A stretch of 55,592 nt of DNA from Victivallales bacterium (lineage in GTDB: Bacteria > Verrucomicrobiota > Lentisphaeria > Oligosphaerales > Oligosphaeraceae). The first letter of the stretch is position 1, and each line of letters opens with the position of its first letter. The translations under genes were made by a program, and so were the position numbers. The notes under the pieces were generated by a model, which had not been told where the DNA came from, did no database searches, and worked only from the letters and a program-made list of their open reading frames with translations. The DNA is taken from the NCBI GenBank assembly GCA_017548425.1, contig JAFZAB010000084.1, positions 1 to 55,592 on the forward strand, read 5' to 3'. This document shows, in pieces, positions 1-8,081 of this stretch.

Positions 1-738
1 CTGTATGTGATTGAAGTCAATCCGCGTGCGTCGCGGACGGTGCCGTTTGCGAGCAAGGCGACAGGCGTCCCGCTGGCCAAACATGCCGCACTGTGCATGG
101 CGGGCAAGACGTTGGCGGAGCTTGGTTTCACGCAGTCGCCGCGCATTCCGTATTCGGCCTTCAAGGAGGCCGTCTTCCCGTTTGCGAAATTCCCTGGCGT
201 CGATATAACCCTCTCTCCTGAAATGAAATCCACAGGCGAAGTCATGGGGCTGGACATCGATGCCGCGAACGCCTATCTGAAGTCGCAGGACGCGGCGGGC
301 AACCGCATCCCGCGTTCGGGCGGCTTGTTCCTTTCGATTCGCGACGCTGACAAGTCGTTGGCGTTGCCATACATCAAGCATCTGGCGGAAGTCCATCAGT
401 TCGAGTTCTATGCGACGGCTGGAACAGGCGAGATGCTTTACGCGGCGGGCATTCCATGCCACGCCGTCTTCAGACTCACGGCAGGTCGCCCGAACCTGCG
501 TGATTTGATTCTCGAGAAGAAGATCGGCTGGATTGTGAACATTCCGGACGTTGGCGACGACGGCGCGAAAATGCGTTCGCTGGCCATCGAATTCGGTCTT
601 CCGATCACGACGACGACAGCGGCCTTGCAGATGGCCACGGAAGGGCTTGGCAATTCGGCAGTTGACGCGGGACGCGTCGATATTTGCTCCCTTCAGGAAT
701 ACCATCGCATGGTCGCCAATGCGGCTTGCGCGGAGTAG
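1..738 (+). CDS. carB: carbamoyl-phosphate synthase large subunit, C-terminal part (5' end outside window)
   Basis: This is the 3' end of carB; the frame is open from the first base and begins LYVIEVNPRASRTVPF, the conserved strand closing the second ATP-grasp domain. After a short linker comes the MGS-like allosteric domain from about residue 105, beginning GGLFLSIRDADKS and including YATAGTGEML and IVNIPDVGDDGAK. The enzyme makes carbamoyl phosphate from glutamine-derived ammonia, bicarbonate and two ATP for pyrimidine and arginine synthesis; the MGS domain is where nucleotides and ornithine regulate it in characterised homologues. It ends with TAG, which shows that TAG is an ordinary stop in this genome. 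About 164 bases without a gene separate it from the next reading frame, which is a glutamine/nitrogen regulator and so fits metabolically. Confidence 0.95.
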   Translation: MYVIEVNPRASRTVPFASKATGVPLAKHAALCMAGKTLAELGFTQSPRIPYSAFKEAVFPFAKFPGVDITLSPEMKSTGEVMGLDIDAANAYLKSQDAAGNRIPRSGGLFLSIRDADKSLALPYIKHLAEVHQFEFYATAGTGEMLYAAGIPCHAVFRLTAGRPNLRDLILEKKIGWIVNIPDVGDDGAKMRSLAIEFGLPITTTTAALQMATEGLGNSAVDAGRVDICSLQEYHRMVANAACAE

Positions 739-902
739 CGTGGAGCGGCGTAGTGGCCAAAACAACGGCAAATGTGGTAGAATGGCAAGAAAATGACTGT
801 TGACGCTTTATATTATAGAAAAAGCCGGAAGTTCGCTGTTGGTATGCGAATCCGCTTTACCAAAGGCGTGGCAGTCGTCAGTTTATCATCAAAGATCAGC
901 AG

Positions 903-2465
903 GTGACCGCCATGACGAACGCCATCATTCAGAAATACCAATACTACGCCATGACCATGAGTGCATTATCGGAAATATCTGTGCTGCGGGAGATTACGTC
1001 CGTTCTCGTGCGGGAGAAGAACGTCCGCCGTCTGCTTGAAGAGGTGCTTGAGATTCTTGAGCACCAAATGAGCATGCTGCGCGGCACGTTTACGCTGTTG
1101 GAAGGCGATGAATTGCGCATTGAAGCGACGTCGCGCAGGCTTAACGCGGAAGAGCGTGTCTTGGGCCGCTACCATATCGGCGAAGGCATCACGGGGCTTG
1201 TCGCGAAAACGGGCAAGGCGGAAATCGTCGTCGATGTCCGGAAGGATCGCCGTTTTCTGAACCGCACGAAGAGCCGTGGCGTCAATGAGCCGTTGTCGTT
1301 TATCTGTGTGCCGCTGATATACTTAGGACAGGTCATTGGAACGCTGTCCGTCGATAAGGAGATACAGGAGGACACGAGTGCGTTGACGAAGGACGTGGCG
1401 TTTTTGGAAATCATCGCCAACATCACGGCGGAAGCGGCGGTCGTCTGCCGCGAAGAGAGCGCGGAGCGCGAAGCGTTGCAGGAGGAAAATCGTTTCCTGC
1501 GCCGCATGCTTCCGAATAATCCGGACCAATTCGTCGGCAATTGCAAGAAGATGCGAATTGTGTATGAACAGATCCGTCAAGTCGCGTCCAGTGACGCGAC
1601 GGTGCTGATCCGTGGTGCCAGTGGAACGGGTAAAGAGTTGGTGGCGAGAGCGATACAAGGTCTATCGCCACGCAGTAAGAAGCCGTTTGTGGTCTTCAAT
1701 TGCGCGGCTTTGCCGGAGACATTGGTCGAATCCGAACTGTTCGGCCATGAAAAAGGCGCATTTACGGACGCACGTGAACGTCGCATCGGTTTGGCCGAGG
1801 CGGCGAACGGTGGAACGCTGTTTCTGGACGAAATCGGCGATCTTTCTATCTCCGTGCAGGTGAAGCTGTTGCGCTTTCTGCAGGAGCGCACGTTCACGCG
1901 AATTGGCTCCAATGAAGAGTTGAAAAGCAATGTCCGTTTCATCGCGGCGACAAGCCGTAATCTGGAAGATTTGATGGCGCGGAAGCTTTTCCGCGAAGAC
2001 TTGTACTATCGGCTGTCCGTGTTTCCCATCATCGTTCCGTCGCTTGTGGAACGCGCGGAGGACATTCTGCCGTTGGCGCAGCATTTCCTCTCGAAGATGA
2101 GCGCCAAATATGGGAAGAACATCACGAGCATTTCGTCGCCGGCGGCCAATCTGCTTCAGTCGTATTCATGGCCGGGCAATGTCCGCGAACTGGAAAACTG
2201 CATCGAACGCGCCGTGTTGACGGCGAAAGACGATTGCATCCATTGCTACAATCTCCCGCCGACAATGCAATCCCCTGATTTCACGGAAGATCCGTTCAAT
2301 CCCGATGAACAGCTCTCCTTTGAAAAACAGATGGCCATGGTTGAAAAGCATATTTTGGAGAACGCCTTGAAGCGCCACAACGGCAATCGTACCGCCGCGG
2401 GCCGCGAATTGGGGCTTTCCCCGCGCATGATGAATTATCATCTCAATAAGGCAGGTGTCCAATGA
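903..2465 (+). CDS. NifA-like sigma-54-dependent transcriptional activator (GAF, AAA+, Fis HTH)
   Basis: A 520-residue enhancer-binding protein in three parts. An N-terminal GAF domain (about residues 35-180, with GRYHIGEGITGLVAKTG) closely resembles NifA. The central sigma-54 AAA+ domain (about 205-440) has Walker A GASGTGKE, Walker B GTLFLDEIGD and the sigma-54 contact loop as GAFTDA instead of GAFTGA. The C-terminal Fis-type helix-turn-helix contains NRTAAGRELGLSPRMMNYHL. Such proteins remodel sigma-54 RNA polymerase at -24/-12 promoters. The frame opens with GTG at 903; ATG at 912 or 957 are alternatives. No nitrogenase genes are visible, so a general nitrogen-control role is more likely than nitrogen fixation. 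The stop overlaps the hisH start (ATGA), implying coupled translation. A perfect sigma-54 promoter lies before glnK-amtB at 30.4 kb and is the obvious candidate target. Confidence 0.88.
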   Translation: MTAMTNAIIQKYQYYAMTMSALSEISVLREITSVLVREKNVRRLLEEVLEILEHQMSMLRGTFTLLEGDELRIEATSRRLNAEERVLGRYHIGEGITGLVAKTGKAEIVVDVRKDRRFLNRTKSRGVNEPLSFICVPLIYLGQVIGTLSVDKEIQEDTSALTKDVAFLEIIANITAEAAVVCREESAEREALQEENRFLRRMLPNNPDQFVGNCKKMRIVYEQIRQVASSDATVLIRGASGTGKELVARAIQGLSPRSKKPFVVFNCAALPETLVESELFGHEKGAFTDARERRIGLAEAANGGTLFLDEIGDLSISVQVKLLRFLQERTFTRIGSNEELKSNVRFIAATSRNLEDLMARKLFREDLYYRLSVFPIIVPSLVERAEDILPLAQHFLSKMSAKYGKNITSISSPAANLLQSYSWPGNVRELENCIERAVLTAKDDCIHCYNLPPTMQSPDFTEDPFNPDEQLSFEKQMAMVEKHILENALKRHNGNRTAAGRELGLSPRMMNYHLNKAGVQ

Positions 2466-3031
2466 CGATAGCGATAATCGACTACAAGGCAGGCAATTGC
2501 ACAAGCGTCTTAAACGCCTTCGCCTCCTTGGGCGTCGAAGCGGTTGTGACGCATGAGGCGGATTTTATCGCCAAGGCGGACCGCGTTGTCTTTCCCGGCG
2601 TCGGAGCGGCGAAAAGCGCCATGGAGAATCTTGAGGCGTTCGGATTGGCGGATCTCGTTCGTGAACAGGCGTTGTCGGGCAAGCCGTTTCTCGGCATCTG
2701 CCTGGGCATGCAGATTTTGTTCGAATATTCCGAAGAGGACGGCGGTGTCAATCTGCTTAACATCCTGCCCGGCAAAGTGAAACGCTTTCCGGACACGCCT
2801 GGCTACAAGATTCCCGAAATCGGCTGGAATCAAGTGAACGGCGATATCGACTACTATTTCGTCCATTCCTACTACGCGGAAATCGGCCCGTACACGACGG
2901 GGCGGACGGAATATGCGGGCGTCACGTTCACAAGCGCCGTCCGTAAAGGGAATCTGTTCGCCTACCAGTTCCATCCGGAAAAGTCTGGAAAGGCTGGGCT
3001 GAAGCTCCTGAAGGAGTTTGTAACATGCTGA
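2462..3031 (+). CDS. hisH: imidazole glycerol phosphate synthase, glutaminase subunit
   Basis: A 189-residue class I glutamine amidotransferase that frees ammonia from glutamine and channels it to HisF in the fifth step of histidine synthesis. The nucleophile cysteine lies in GICLGMQILFE (about residue 80), the start is typical (IAIIDYKAGNCTSV), and the catalytic His-Glu pair is in YQFHPEKSG near the end. Length is at the short end of normal for HisH. The start ATG overlaps the stop of the upstream NifA-like gene, and the stop overlaps the hisF start by several bases, so all three are probably translated from one message. Confidence 0.95.
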   Translation: MTIAIIDYKAGNCTSVLNAFASLGVEAVVTHEADFIAKADRVVFPGVGAAKSAMENLEAFGLADLVREQALSGKPFLGICLGMQILFEYSEEDGGVNLLNILPGKVKRFPDTPGYKIPEIGWNQVNGDIDYYFVHSYYAEIGPYTTGRTEYAGVTFTSAVRKGNLFAYQFHPEKSGKAGLKLLKEFVTC

Positions 3032-3795
3032 CAAAACGACTCATACCATGTCTGGACGTCCGTCAGGGGCGCGTCACGAAAGGGACGAAATTCAAGAATA
3101 ATATCGATTTGGGCGATCCTGTCGAAATGGCCGTTGCCTATTCGGATGGCGGTGCGGACGAATTGGTCGTCTATGATATCACGGCGTCCGCCGAACGTCG
3201 TCCTATCGACATCAAGATGGTGACGGAAGTCGCGAAATCCATCCACATTCCACTGGCCGTCGGTGGCGGCATTTCATGCGTGGCGGATATGGAACGCGTC
3301 ATTCTCGCGGGCGCGGAGAAGATTTCCGTCAATTCATTGGCGGTTCGCCAGCCGGACATCATCGCAGAAGGTGCGGCGGCGTTCGGGCGGCAGTGCATCG
3401 TGCTCGGCATGGATCCTGTCCATAGTCCGAAATGCCCATGCGGATATGAAATCACGACGCGCGGTTTTCGTGAATTTACCGGCATGGACGCTCTCGAATG
3501 GGCGAAACGCGCCGTTGATTTGGGAGCAGGGGAAATCGTTGTCAATTCGGTCGATGCGGACGGAACACGCGAAGGCTTCGAACTGACGATCACGAAATTG
3601 ATTGCGGAAGCCGTCGGCGTTCCTGTCGTGGCGTCTGGCGGTGCGGGCAAGCCCGAACATCTGGTGACGGTTTTTCGTGACGCGCATGCGGATGCGGCCA
3701 TCGTCGCAGGTATGATTCATACAGGCGACTACACGATTACAGACATCAAACGCGCCATGCGGGATGCAGGCATCCCGACGCGTATGAGTTATTGA
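3025..3795 (+). CDS. hisF: imidazole glycerol phosphate synthase, cyclase subunit
   Basis: A 256-residue (beta/alpha)8 barrel protein that partners HisH and makes imidazole glycerol phosphate and AICAR from PRFAR and ammonia. The first strand LIPCLDV carries the catalytic aspartate (residue 9-11 region), the second catalytic aspartate is in VLGMDP, and the phosphate-binding segments VASGGAGKPEH and AAIVAGMIH are present. Relative to the textbook sequence it has KGTKFKNNIDLGDP and an insertion containing HSPKCPCGYEI with two cysteines after the second catalytic aspartate, possibly a lineage trait. It overlaps hisH and lies 27 bases before guaA; the AICAR it releases re-enters purine synthesis, so the neighbour fits. 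Confidence 0.95.
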   Translation: MLTKRLIPCLDVRQGRVTKGTKFKNNIDLGDPVEMAVAYSDGGADELVVYDITASAERRPIDIKMVTEVAKSIHIPLAVGGGISCVADMERVILAGAEKISVNSLAVRQPDIIAEGAAAFGRQCIVLGMDPVHSPKCPCGYEITTRGFREFTGMDALEWAKRAVDLGAGEIVVNSVDADGTREGFELTITKLIAEAVGVPVVASGGAGKPEHLVTVFRDAHADAAIVAGMIHTGDYTITDIKRAMRDAGIPTRMSY

Positions 3796-3822
3796 GATTC
3801 TTTTGCAAAAAAGGCATATAAT

Positions 3823-5364
3823 ATGGGCAAACAATGGATTGCAATTCTTGATTACGGTTCGCAATATACGCAGCTGATCGCGCGCCGCATCCGTGAGATG
3901 GAAGTCTATTCGGAAATCATCCGTTGCGACACGACGGCGGAAGAATTGAAAAAGAATCCGCCTGCGGGAATCATCCTCTCCGGTGGCCCAAACAGCGTGT
4001 TCGAAGATGGCGCGCCAACCGTCGATACGGCCATTTTCAGCATGGGGCTGCCTGTTTTGGGCATCTGCTACGGCATGCAATTGATGTCCTACAAACTCGG
4101 CGGAAAGGTTGTGCCCGGAACGGAACGCGAATATGGCAAAATGCCGATTGAAATCATGCCCGGCAATCCGTTGTTTGAAGGCATTCCTTCCACGATTACC
4201 GTTTGGATGAGCCATGGCGATCGCGTAGAGGCCATTCCTGGCAGTTTCGAGCGTGGCGCCGTTTCCGCAACGTGTCCATTCGCGGCGATGTATGACAACG
4301 CAAAACGCTTCTATGCGTTGCAGTTCCATCCGGAAGTCGTTCATACGCAGTTTGGAACGGATATTCTCAAGAATTACGTCTTCGGCATCTGCAACTGCGT
4401 GGCGGATTGGAAACTGTCGTCATGGGTTGAAGATACGGTTGCCAAGATGAAAGCGCAAGTTGGTGACGACGAAGTGGTTCTCGGACTTTCTGGCGGTGTC
4501 GATTCCTCCGTGACGGCGGTTCTGCTGAACAAAGCTATCGGCAAACGGTTGCACTGTATTTTCGTTGATAACGGCCTGTTGCGCTATCATGAAGCCGAGC
4601 AAGTGGAAGAGATGTTCCATAAGAATCTGGGCTTGGATTTGACGGTTGTTCATGCCGCCGAACGCTTCTATGATGCGCTGAAAGGACTTGATAATCCGGA
4701 AGATAAACGCAAGACCATCGGCAAGTTGTTCATTGATGTGTTTGCCGAAGAGGCCCGTCGTTTCCGTCATTGCCGCTATCTTGCGCAAGGCACGATTTAT
4801 CCGGATGTGATTGAAAGCCGTTCGCCGCGCAAAGGACCGTCGCAAACCATTAAAAGTCACCACAATGTCGGCGGCCTGCCGCCGGATTTGAAGTTCGAAT
4901 TGGTCGAACCGTTGAAAGAGCTTTTCAAGGATGAAGTGCGCGGTGTCGGTCGCGTTTTGGGCATGGCCGATGAACTGTTGGATCGTCAACCGTTCCCCGG
5001 CCCCGGTCTTGGCGTGCGCATTCTCGGTGAAGTGACGGCGGAAAAAGTCCGTCTTTTGCAGCAGGCGGATATTCGTGTGCAGGAGGAAATCCGCAAGCTT
5101 CCGGATTACAAGACGATATGGCAGACGTTTGCCGTATTGCTTCCCGTGAAAAGCGTCGGCGTGATGGGTGATCAGCGCACATACGAATACACGTGCGCCA
5201 TTCGTAGCGTCAATTCCATCGACGCGATGACGGCGGATTGGACACGCATCCCGTACGATGTTTTGGCCCGCATGTCCAACCGCATCATCAACGAAGTTCG
5301 TGGCATCAACCGCGTGGTATATGATATTTCCTCCAAACCCCCATCGACGATTGAATGGGAGTAA
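3823..5364 (+). CDS. guaA: GMP synthase (glutamine-hydrolysing)
   Basis: A 513-residue enzyme that aminates XMP to GMP with glutamine and ATP. The N-terminal class I amidotransferase domain has the cysteine in GICYGMQLM (about residue 83) and the His-Glu in LQFHPEVVHT. The ATP-pyrophosphatase domain has the PP-loop LSGGVDSSVTAVL (about 222). The C-terminal dimerisation domain ends YDISSKPPSTIEWE, the standard GuaA ending. Full length, no defects. It is the last gene of the carB/regulator/hisH/hisF block; four of the five products handle, or probably sense, glutamine-derived nitrogen. The base composition changes sharply just after its stop. Confidence 0.97.
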   Translation: MGKQWIAILDYGSQYTQLIARRIREMEVYSEIIRCDTTAEELKKNPPAGIILSGGPNSVFEDGAPTVDTAIFSMGLPVLGICYGMQLMSYKLGGKVVPGTEREYGKMPIEIMPGNPLFEGIPSTITVWMSHGDRVEAIPGSFERGAVSATCPFAAMYDNAKRFYALQFHPEVVHTQFGTDILKNYVFGICNCVADWKLSSWVEDTVAKMKAQVGDDEVVLGLSGGVDSSVTAVLLNKAIGKRLHCIFVDNGLLRYHEAEQVEEMFHKNLGLDLTVVHAAERFYDALKGLDNPEDKRKTIGKLFIDVFAEEARRFRHCRYLAQGTIYPDVIESRSPRKGPSQTIKSHHNVGGLPPDLKFELVEPLKELFKDEVRGVGRVLGMADELLDRQPFPGPGLGVRILGEVTAEKVRLLQQADIRVQEEIRKLPDYKTIWQTFAVLLPVKSVGVMGDQRTYEYTCAIRSVNSIDAMTADWTRIPYDVLARMSNRIINEVRGINRVVYDISSKPPSTIEWE

Positions 5365-5403
5365 ACTTTGAGTGATTCATTTACTTTTGGGGGATTATAA
5401 GAG

Positions 5404-6309
5404 ATGTTTCTGGATATTCAATCAAGTATCAATTGGGCTTCTGTGGAGCCTATAGACAAAGGCTGGTCATCTGATAAGAAATATCATATAAGAACCCAAA
5501 CGGATGAACATCTTCTTCTTCGAGTATCGAGTATTGACGAATACGATCAAAAGAAGAAAGAGTTTGAGATCATCGAAAAATACTCAAAACTAGGCTTCGA
5601 GATGTCGATGCCTAGAGAGTTCGGTGTATGCAATGAGAATCAAAACACATACATGCTTTTGACCTGGCTTGAAGGATGTGACTTGGAGACAGCACTACCG
5701 CAACTTTCTGATAAAGAGCAATATCGGTTAGGACGACAAGCAGGACAAATATTAAAGAAAATTCATTCGGTTCCATTAGAAAAAGAAGATATTCCCATTA
5801 AGACAAAGAAAGAAAAGAAACTGCTTCAGTTAGCAAAGTATGAAGAATCTGGTCTGCGAATACCGAATGATGAAATAGCGCTTCAATATGTAAAGGAAAA
5901 CATCAATCAGATATGGAAGAAATCGCCTGTTTACTTGCATGGTGACTTTCATCCTGGAAATCTGATCTATATGAAAAATGCTTCCATCGGTGTTATAGAT
6001 TTTAACCGATGGGAGGTTGGTGACCCATTTGAGGAGTTTTATAAATTAGAGAATTTTGGAATTGAGAGCAGCATTCCTTATTGCATAGGACAAATAGATG
6101 CCTATTTTGATGATTCTGTGCCAATGGATTTTTGGATTGCCAATGCCGTTTATGTCGCACAGGCGTCTTTGTTTTCCATAAAATGGGCGGAGAAATTCGG
6201 TCAACAAGAAATTGAGGGGATGGTGGCAAGAGCCAAAAGGGCTTTTATTGATTTTGATGACTTTCGAACGATTATTCCTCGTTGGTATTCTGACAAATAT
6301 AGAAAGTGA
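5404..6309 (+). CDS. aminoglycoside phosphotransferase (APH) family kinase, probably acquired
   Basis: A 301-residue protein with the APH/choline-kinase fold. The Brenner-type catalytic motif YLHGDFHPGNLIY has the catalytic aspartate near residue 180, and the Mg-binding aspartate is in VIDFNRWEVGDP about 20 residues later. The family phosphorylates aminoglycosides, macrolides or other small alcohols with ATP or GTP; substrate cannot be read from the sequence. The gene is clearly more AT-rich than guaA before it and uses many AAA, GAA and ATA codons, and its sequence style is Bacillota-like, so recent transfer is likely. A strong ribosome site (GGGGGATT) precedes the ATG. It converges on the CHAP gene over a heptamer repeat. 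Antibiotic resistance is possible but unproven. Confidence 0.8.
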   Translation: MFLDIQSSINWASVEPIDKGWSSDKKYHIRTQTDEHLLLRVSSIDEYDQKKKEFEIIEKYSKLGFEMSMPREFGVCNENQNTYMLLTWLEGCDLETALPQLSDKEQYRLGRQAGQILKKIHSVPLEKEDIPIKTKKEKKLLQLAKYEESGLRIPNDEIALQYVKENINQIWKKSPVYLHGDFHPGNLIYMKNASIGVIDFNRWEVGDPFEEFYKLENFGIESSIPYCIGQIDAYFDDSVPMDFWIANAVYVAQASLFSIKWAEKFGQQEIEGMVARAKRAFIDFDDFRTIIPRWYSDKYRK

Positions 6310-6337
6310 TTAGTGGTTAGTGGTTAGTGGTTAGTGG
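6310..6337. repeat. four tandem copies of TTAGTGG between convergent genes
   Basis: Four perfect heptamers run directly after the stop of the APH-family gene and supply the last codons of the convergent CHAP gene, encoding its PLTTNH end. A perfect 7-bp repeat can slip in replication, so the CHAP C-terminus may vary in length between strains. Confidence 0.8.
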
Positions 6338-6862
6338 TTTGTTCTTCAAATATTTATAACCATTTGGAATTCGAATATATGCCCTTATGTGTTCGTCTAT
6401 TGGGCGTTCGATAATTCCTGACATGTTATGGATATTTCCCTCCGCCACAAGAATTGTATTCTCTTGTTTGCGCAAAATAATACCCATATGGTCGTGTTCA
6501 TGATTGTTGAAAACTCGATCATAAATGACGATATCACCGGCATCAGGAACAAAAGCTTCCGATCCTTTATGATATTCTATTTGTTTATCGTTGATGGCGA
6601 ATTCCTCCCATGCAATGCAACCTGCCAGATGGCATGTTGTACATTCTTTTGGTCGATAAGGAATGTCGAAGCCTGCTTCCACACAGCAATAATAAACAAA
6701 CGCCGCGCACCACAATCCATCCGCTTCGTTTAGGTTCCATTTTGGGAAAAATTGAATGATTGGCGCAATATTTGACTCTTGCCCATTAACATATCCGTGA
6801 AACGGGATTTGAGCTTTTTCTTTTGCAATTTTTGCCAATTTTTCTCTTGTTGCTGTTTCCAT
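6317..6862 (-). CDS. CHAP-domain (NlpC/P60-like) amidase or peptidase
   Basis: About 181 residues from the ATG at 6862, chosen because GGGAGGT stands just upstream; a longer frame reaches 6967 but runs into the next gene's end. The catalytic cysteine of a CHAP domain is in GLWCAAFVYY (about residue 50), and the histidine in HEHDHMGIIL follows AGDIVIYDR (about 110-125), as expected for CHAP cysteine amidases that cut peptidoglycan cross-links or other amides. There is no signal peptide, so the target could be cytoplasmic or the export non-classical. Extra cysteines (CC, CTTCH, C) are clustered in the middle. AT-rich like the APH-family neighbour and probably of the same origin. Function in the cell is unknown. 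Confidence 0.6.
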   Translation of the reverse strand: METATREKLAKIAKEKAQIPFHGYVNGQESNIAPIIQFFPKWNLNEADGLWCAAFVYYCCVEAGFDIPYRPKECTTCHLAGCIAWEEFAINDKQIEYHKGSEAFVPDAGDIVIYDRVFNNHEHDHMGIILRKQENTILVAEGNIHNMSGIIERPIDEHIRAYIRIPNGYKYLKNKPLTTNH

Positions 6863-6902
6863 AAAGACCTCCCAAATTTCAGTGACAGCAGAAATAGTTC
6901 GT

Positions 6903-7604
6903 TTAGTTCTTCCCCATGAATATTTTGTGAGTTTTGGCTTTTTCGATGAAATCGGCCAGTCTGCCATTTTCGAGAATCGCTTTGGCCGTGCGGTCGCTGA
7001 ACATTCCGGCGATTTGCTCTACCGTCTTCACTTTGTAGAAGTTCTTCGGGAGATCACGGTAGAATGTTCCGCCGAAGGTGTTTCCGGCGGACGAACCGGG
7101 GGAACTGACGGATTCCTCCACCACCACGTTGCCGTTTCGTTTGAACATCATGGTCATCAACGTTGTTTCCTGTGCAGGCTCAAACACATACTTGGCGAAG
7201 AGAAAGTTCGCAGGCCTGAAATGAAGCTTGTTCTCCGCCGCGAACTTTTCCGCGAAGGAATCAAAGGAACCGCGTATCAGGACATTGTTTCGCTTGAGGA
7301 TTTGCTCCAATGTCGGCGTCATGTTGATGGTCGTTATCGAATCGGGTAGAATCAATTCCGCAAGCGTGTTCAATTTTTCAAGGAAGGCGGTGTCGATTTC
7401 CATGAAACCATAGTCGTAGCCGTATGCGTAGGTGTCTTCAATCAAAAGGGAGACATCCCTGGGCTCGCGTGAGAATTCCTTTTTGAATTTCCGGTAGATT
7501 GTGCTGAGACTCGTATGGAAATTGCCTTCCTTCACGGTTCCTTCGCCCCAGGCGGAAAGCATCAAGTCGTATTCGGATTCAAATTCGTAATCTAAAAGGC
7601 TCAT
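6903..7604 (-). CDS. conserved hypothetical protein, 233 residues
   Basis: A soluble protein starting MSLLDYEFESEYDLML, with no signal peptide, membrane segment or motif that I recognise. The N-terminal part is acidic and rich in Tyr and Asp (TYAYGYDYGFMEID near residue 60). The C-terminal part is mixed alpha/beta, with AGMFSDRTAKAILENGRLADFIEKAK resembling a helical tail. Codon use is closer to the host average than in the two genes downstream. It is read towards the CHAP gene with about 40 bases between them, so the two could share a message, but the composition change argues against a shared history. Confidence 0.6.
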   Translation of the reverse strand: MSLLDYEFESEYDLMLSAWGEGTVKEGNFHTSLSTIYRKFKKEFSREPRDVSLLIEDTYAYGYDYGFMEIDTAFLEKLNTLAELILPDSITTINMTPTLEQILKRNNVLIRGSFDSFAEKFAAENKLHFRPANFLFAKYVFEPAQETTLMTMMFKRNGNVVVEESVSSPGSSAGNTFGGTFYRDLPKNFYKVKTVEQIAGMFSDRTAKAILENGRLADFIEKAKTHKIFMGKN

Positions 7605-7764
7605 GGAACGTCCTGTTTTTCAACATGTATATATTTTTTAATTATGAATTACTTTACCATACAATCTATGTTTTTCCAGATGGTATAATTTCTACAAGTG
7701 AAACAAGTGGGACAAGCGGGATATCTGTCTTGCTAAAAAGAAGATGGTATTTGCCCGTGAAAAA

Positions 7765-7792
7765 TTGAAAAATGCATCACCTTCATTATATT
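7765..7792 (+). promoter_or_regulatory. putative sigma-70 promoter for the glycine riboswitch transcript
   Basis: TTGAAA (7765-7770) and TATATT (7787-7792) are 16 bases apart and about 75 bases ahead of the aptamer. The position suits initiation of the riboswitch leader. No experimental support. Confidence 0.45.
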
Positions 7793-7865
7793 AAATACGC
7801 AAACAGGATGTTTTAGGCATCCGATTATCCTCCCGATGAAGCTCGCAGGTAGTCTGCGGGTCGAG

Positions 7866-7980
7866 GGAACTCTGGAGAATCTCCCGCTGTGCGGGGGTGC
7901 CGAAGGTGCAAGGCGATTTTGCTGATGCGTTAAAGCACATCATTCAAACCGCTGAATCTCTCAGGCAAAAGGAAAGAGCG
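7866..7980 (+). ncRNA. glycine riboswitch aptamer (gcvT class, single aptamer)
   Basis: The conserved glycine aptamer core is present: GGAACTCTGGAGAATCTCC at the 5' side, GTGCCGAAGGTGCAAGGCG in the middle, and CTCTCAGGCAAAAGGAAAGAGC at the 3' side, with P1 formed by CTCT (7870-7873) and AGAG (7975-7978). Only one aptamer is seen; the usual second copy is absent. A short hairpin-like stretch at about 7839-7865 (CTCGCAG...CTGCGGGTCGAG) precedes it and could be the reduced partner of a singlet. It lies upstream of a terminator and an AgcS-type transporter gene, a known glycine-riboswitch target. Confidence 0.9.
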
Positions 7981-8003
7981 CAAAAAATGTCCAACTGACT
8001 TTT

Positions 8004-8049
8004 TTCTCCAGAGCTGCCAAGCCTCCGCCTGAGGCCGGCAGCTTTTTTT
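8004..8049 (+). terminator. riboswitch expression platform: intrinsic terminator
   Basis: AGCTGCC (8012-8018) pairs with GGCAGCT (8037-8043), with an inner GCCTC/GAGGC stem, followed by a run of T to 8049. The ten bases 8004-8013 (TTCTCCAGAG) are perfectly complementary to CTCTGGAGAA at 7870-7879 in the aptamer 5' strand and touch the base of the terminator. This gives a plausible switch: aptamer closed releases 8004-8013 and favours termination. Confidence 0.85.
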
Positions 8050-8081
8050 GTGGTCAGGCAGCAAATCAAAAAGCGGAAACA

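Noticed and set aside
739..902. A sigma-54 promoter before the NifA-like gene
   Set aside because: GTGGCAGTCG and TGGCAAGAAA look partly like -24 boxes, but no TTGC follows at the right distance.
903..2465. Nitrogenase regulation proper (nifA of a diazotroph)
   Set aside because: No nif structural or cofactor gene is in the window; only the domain likeness supports the name, so no gene symbol was given.
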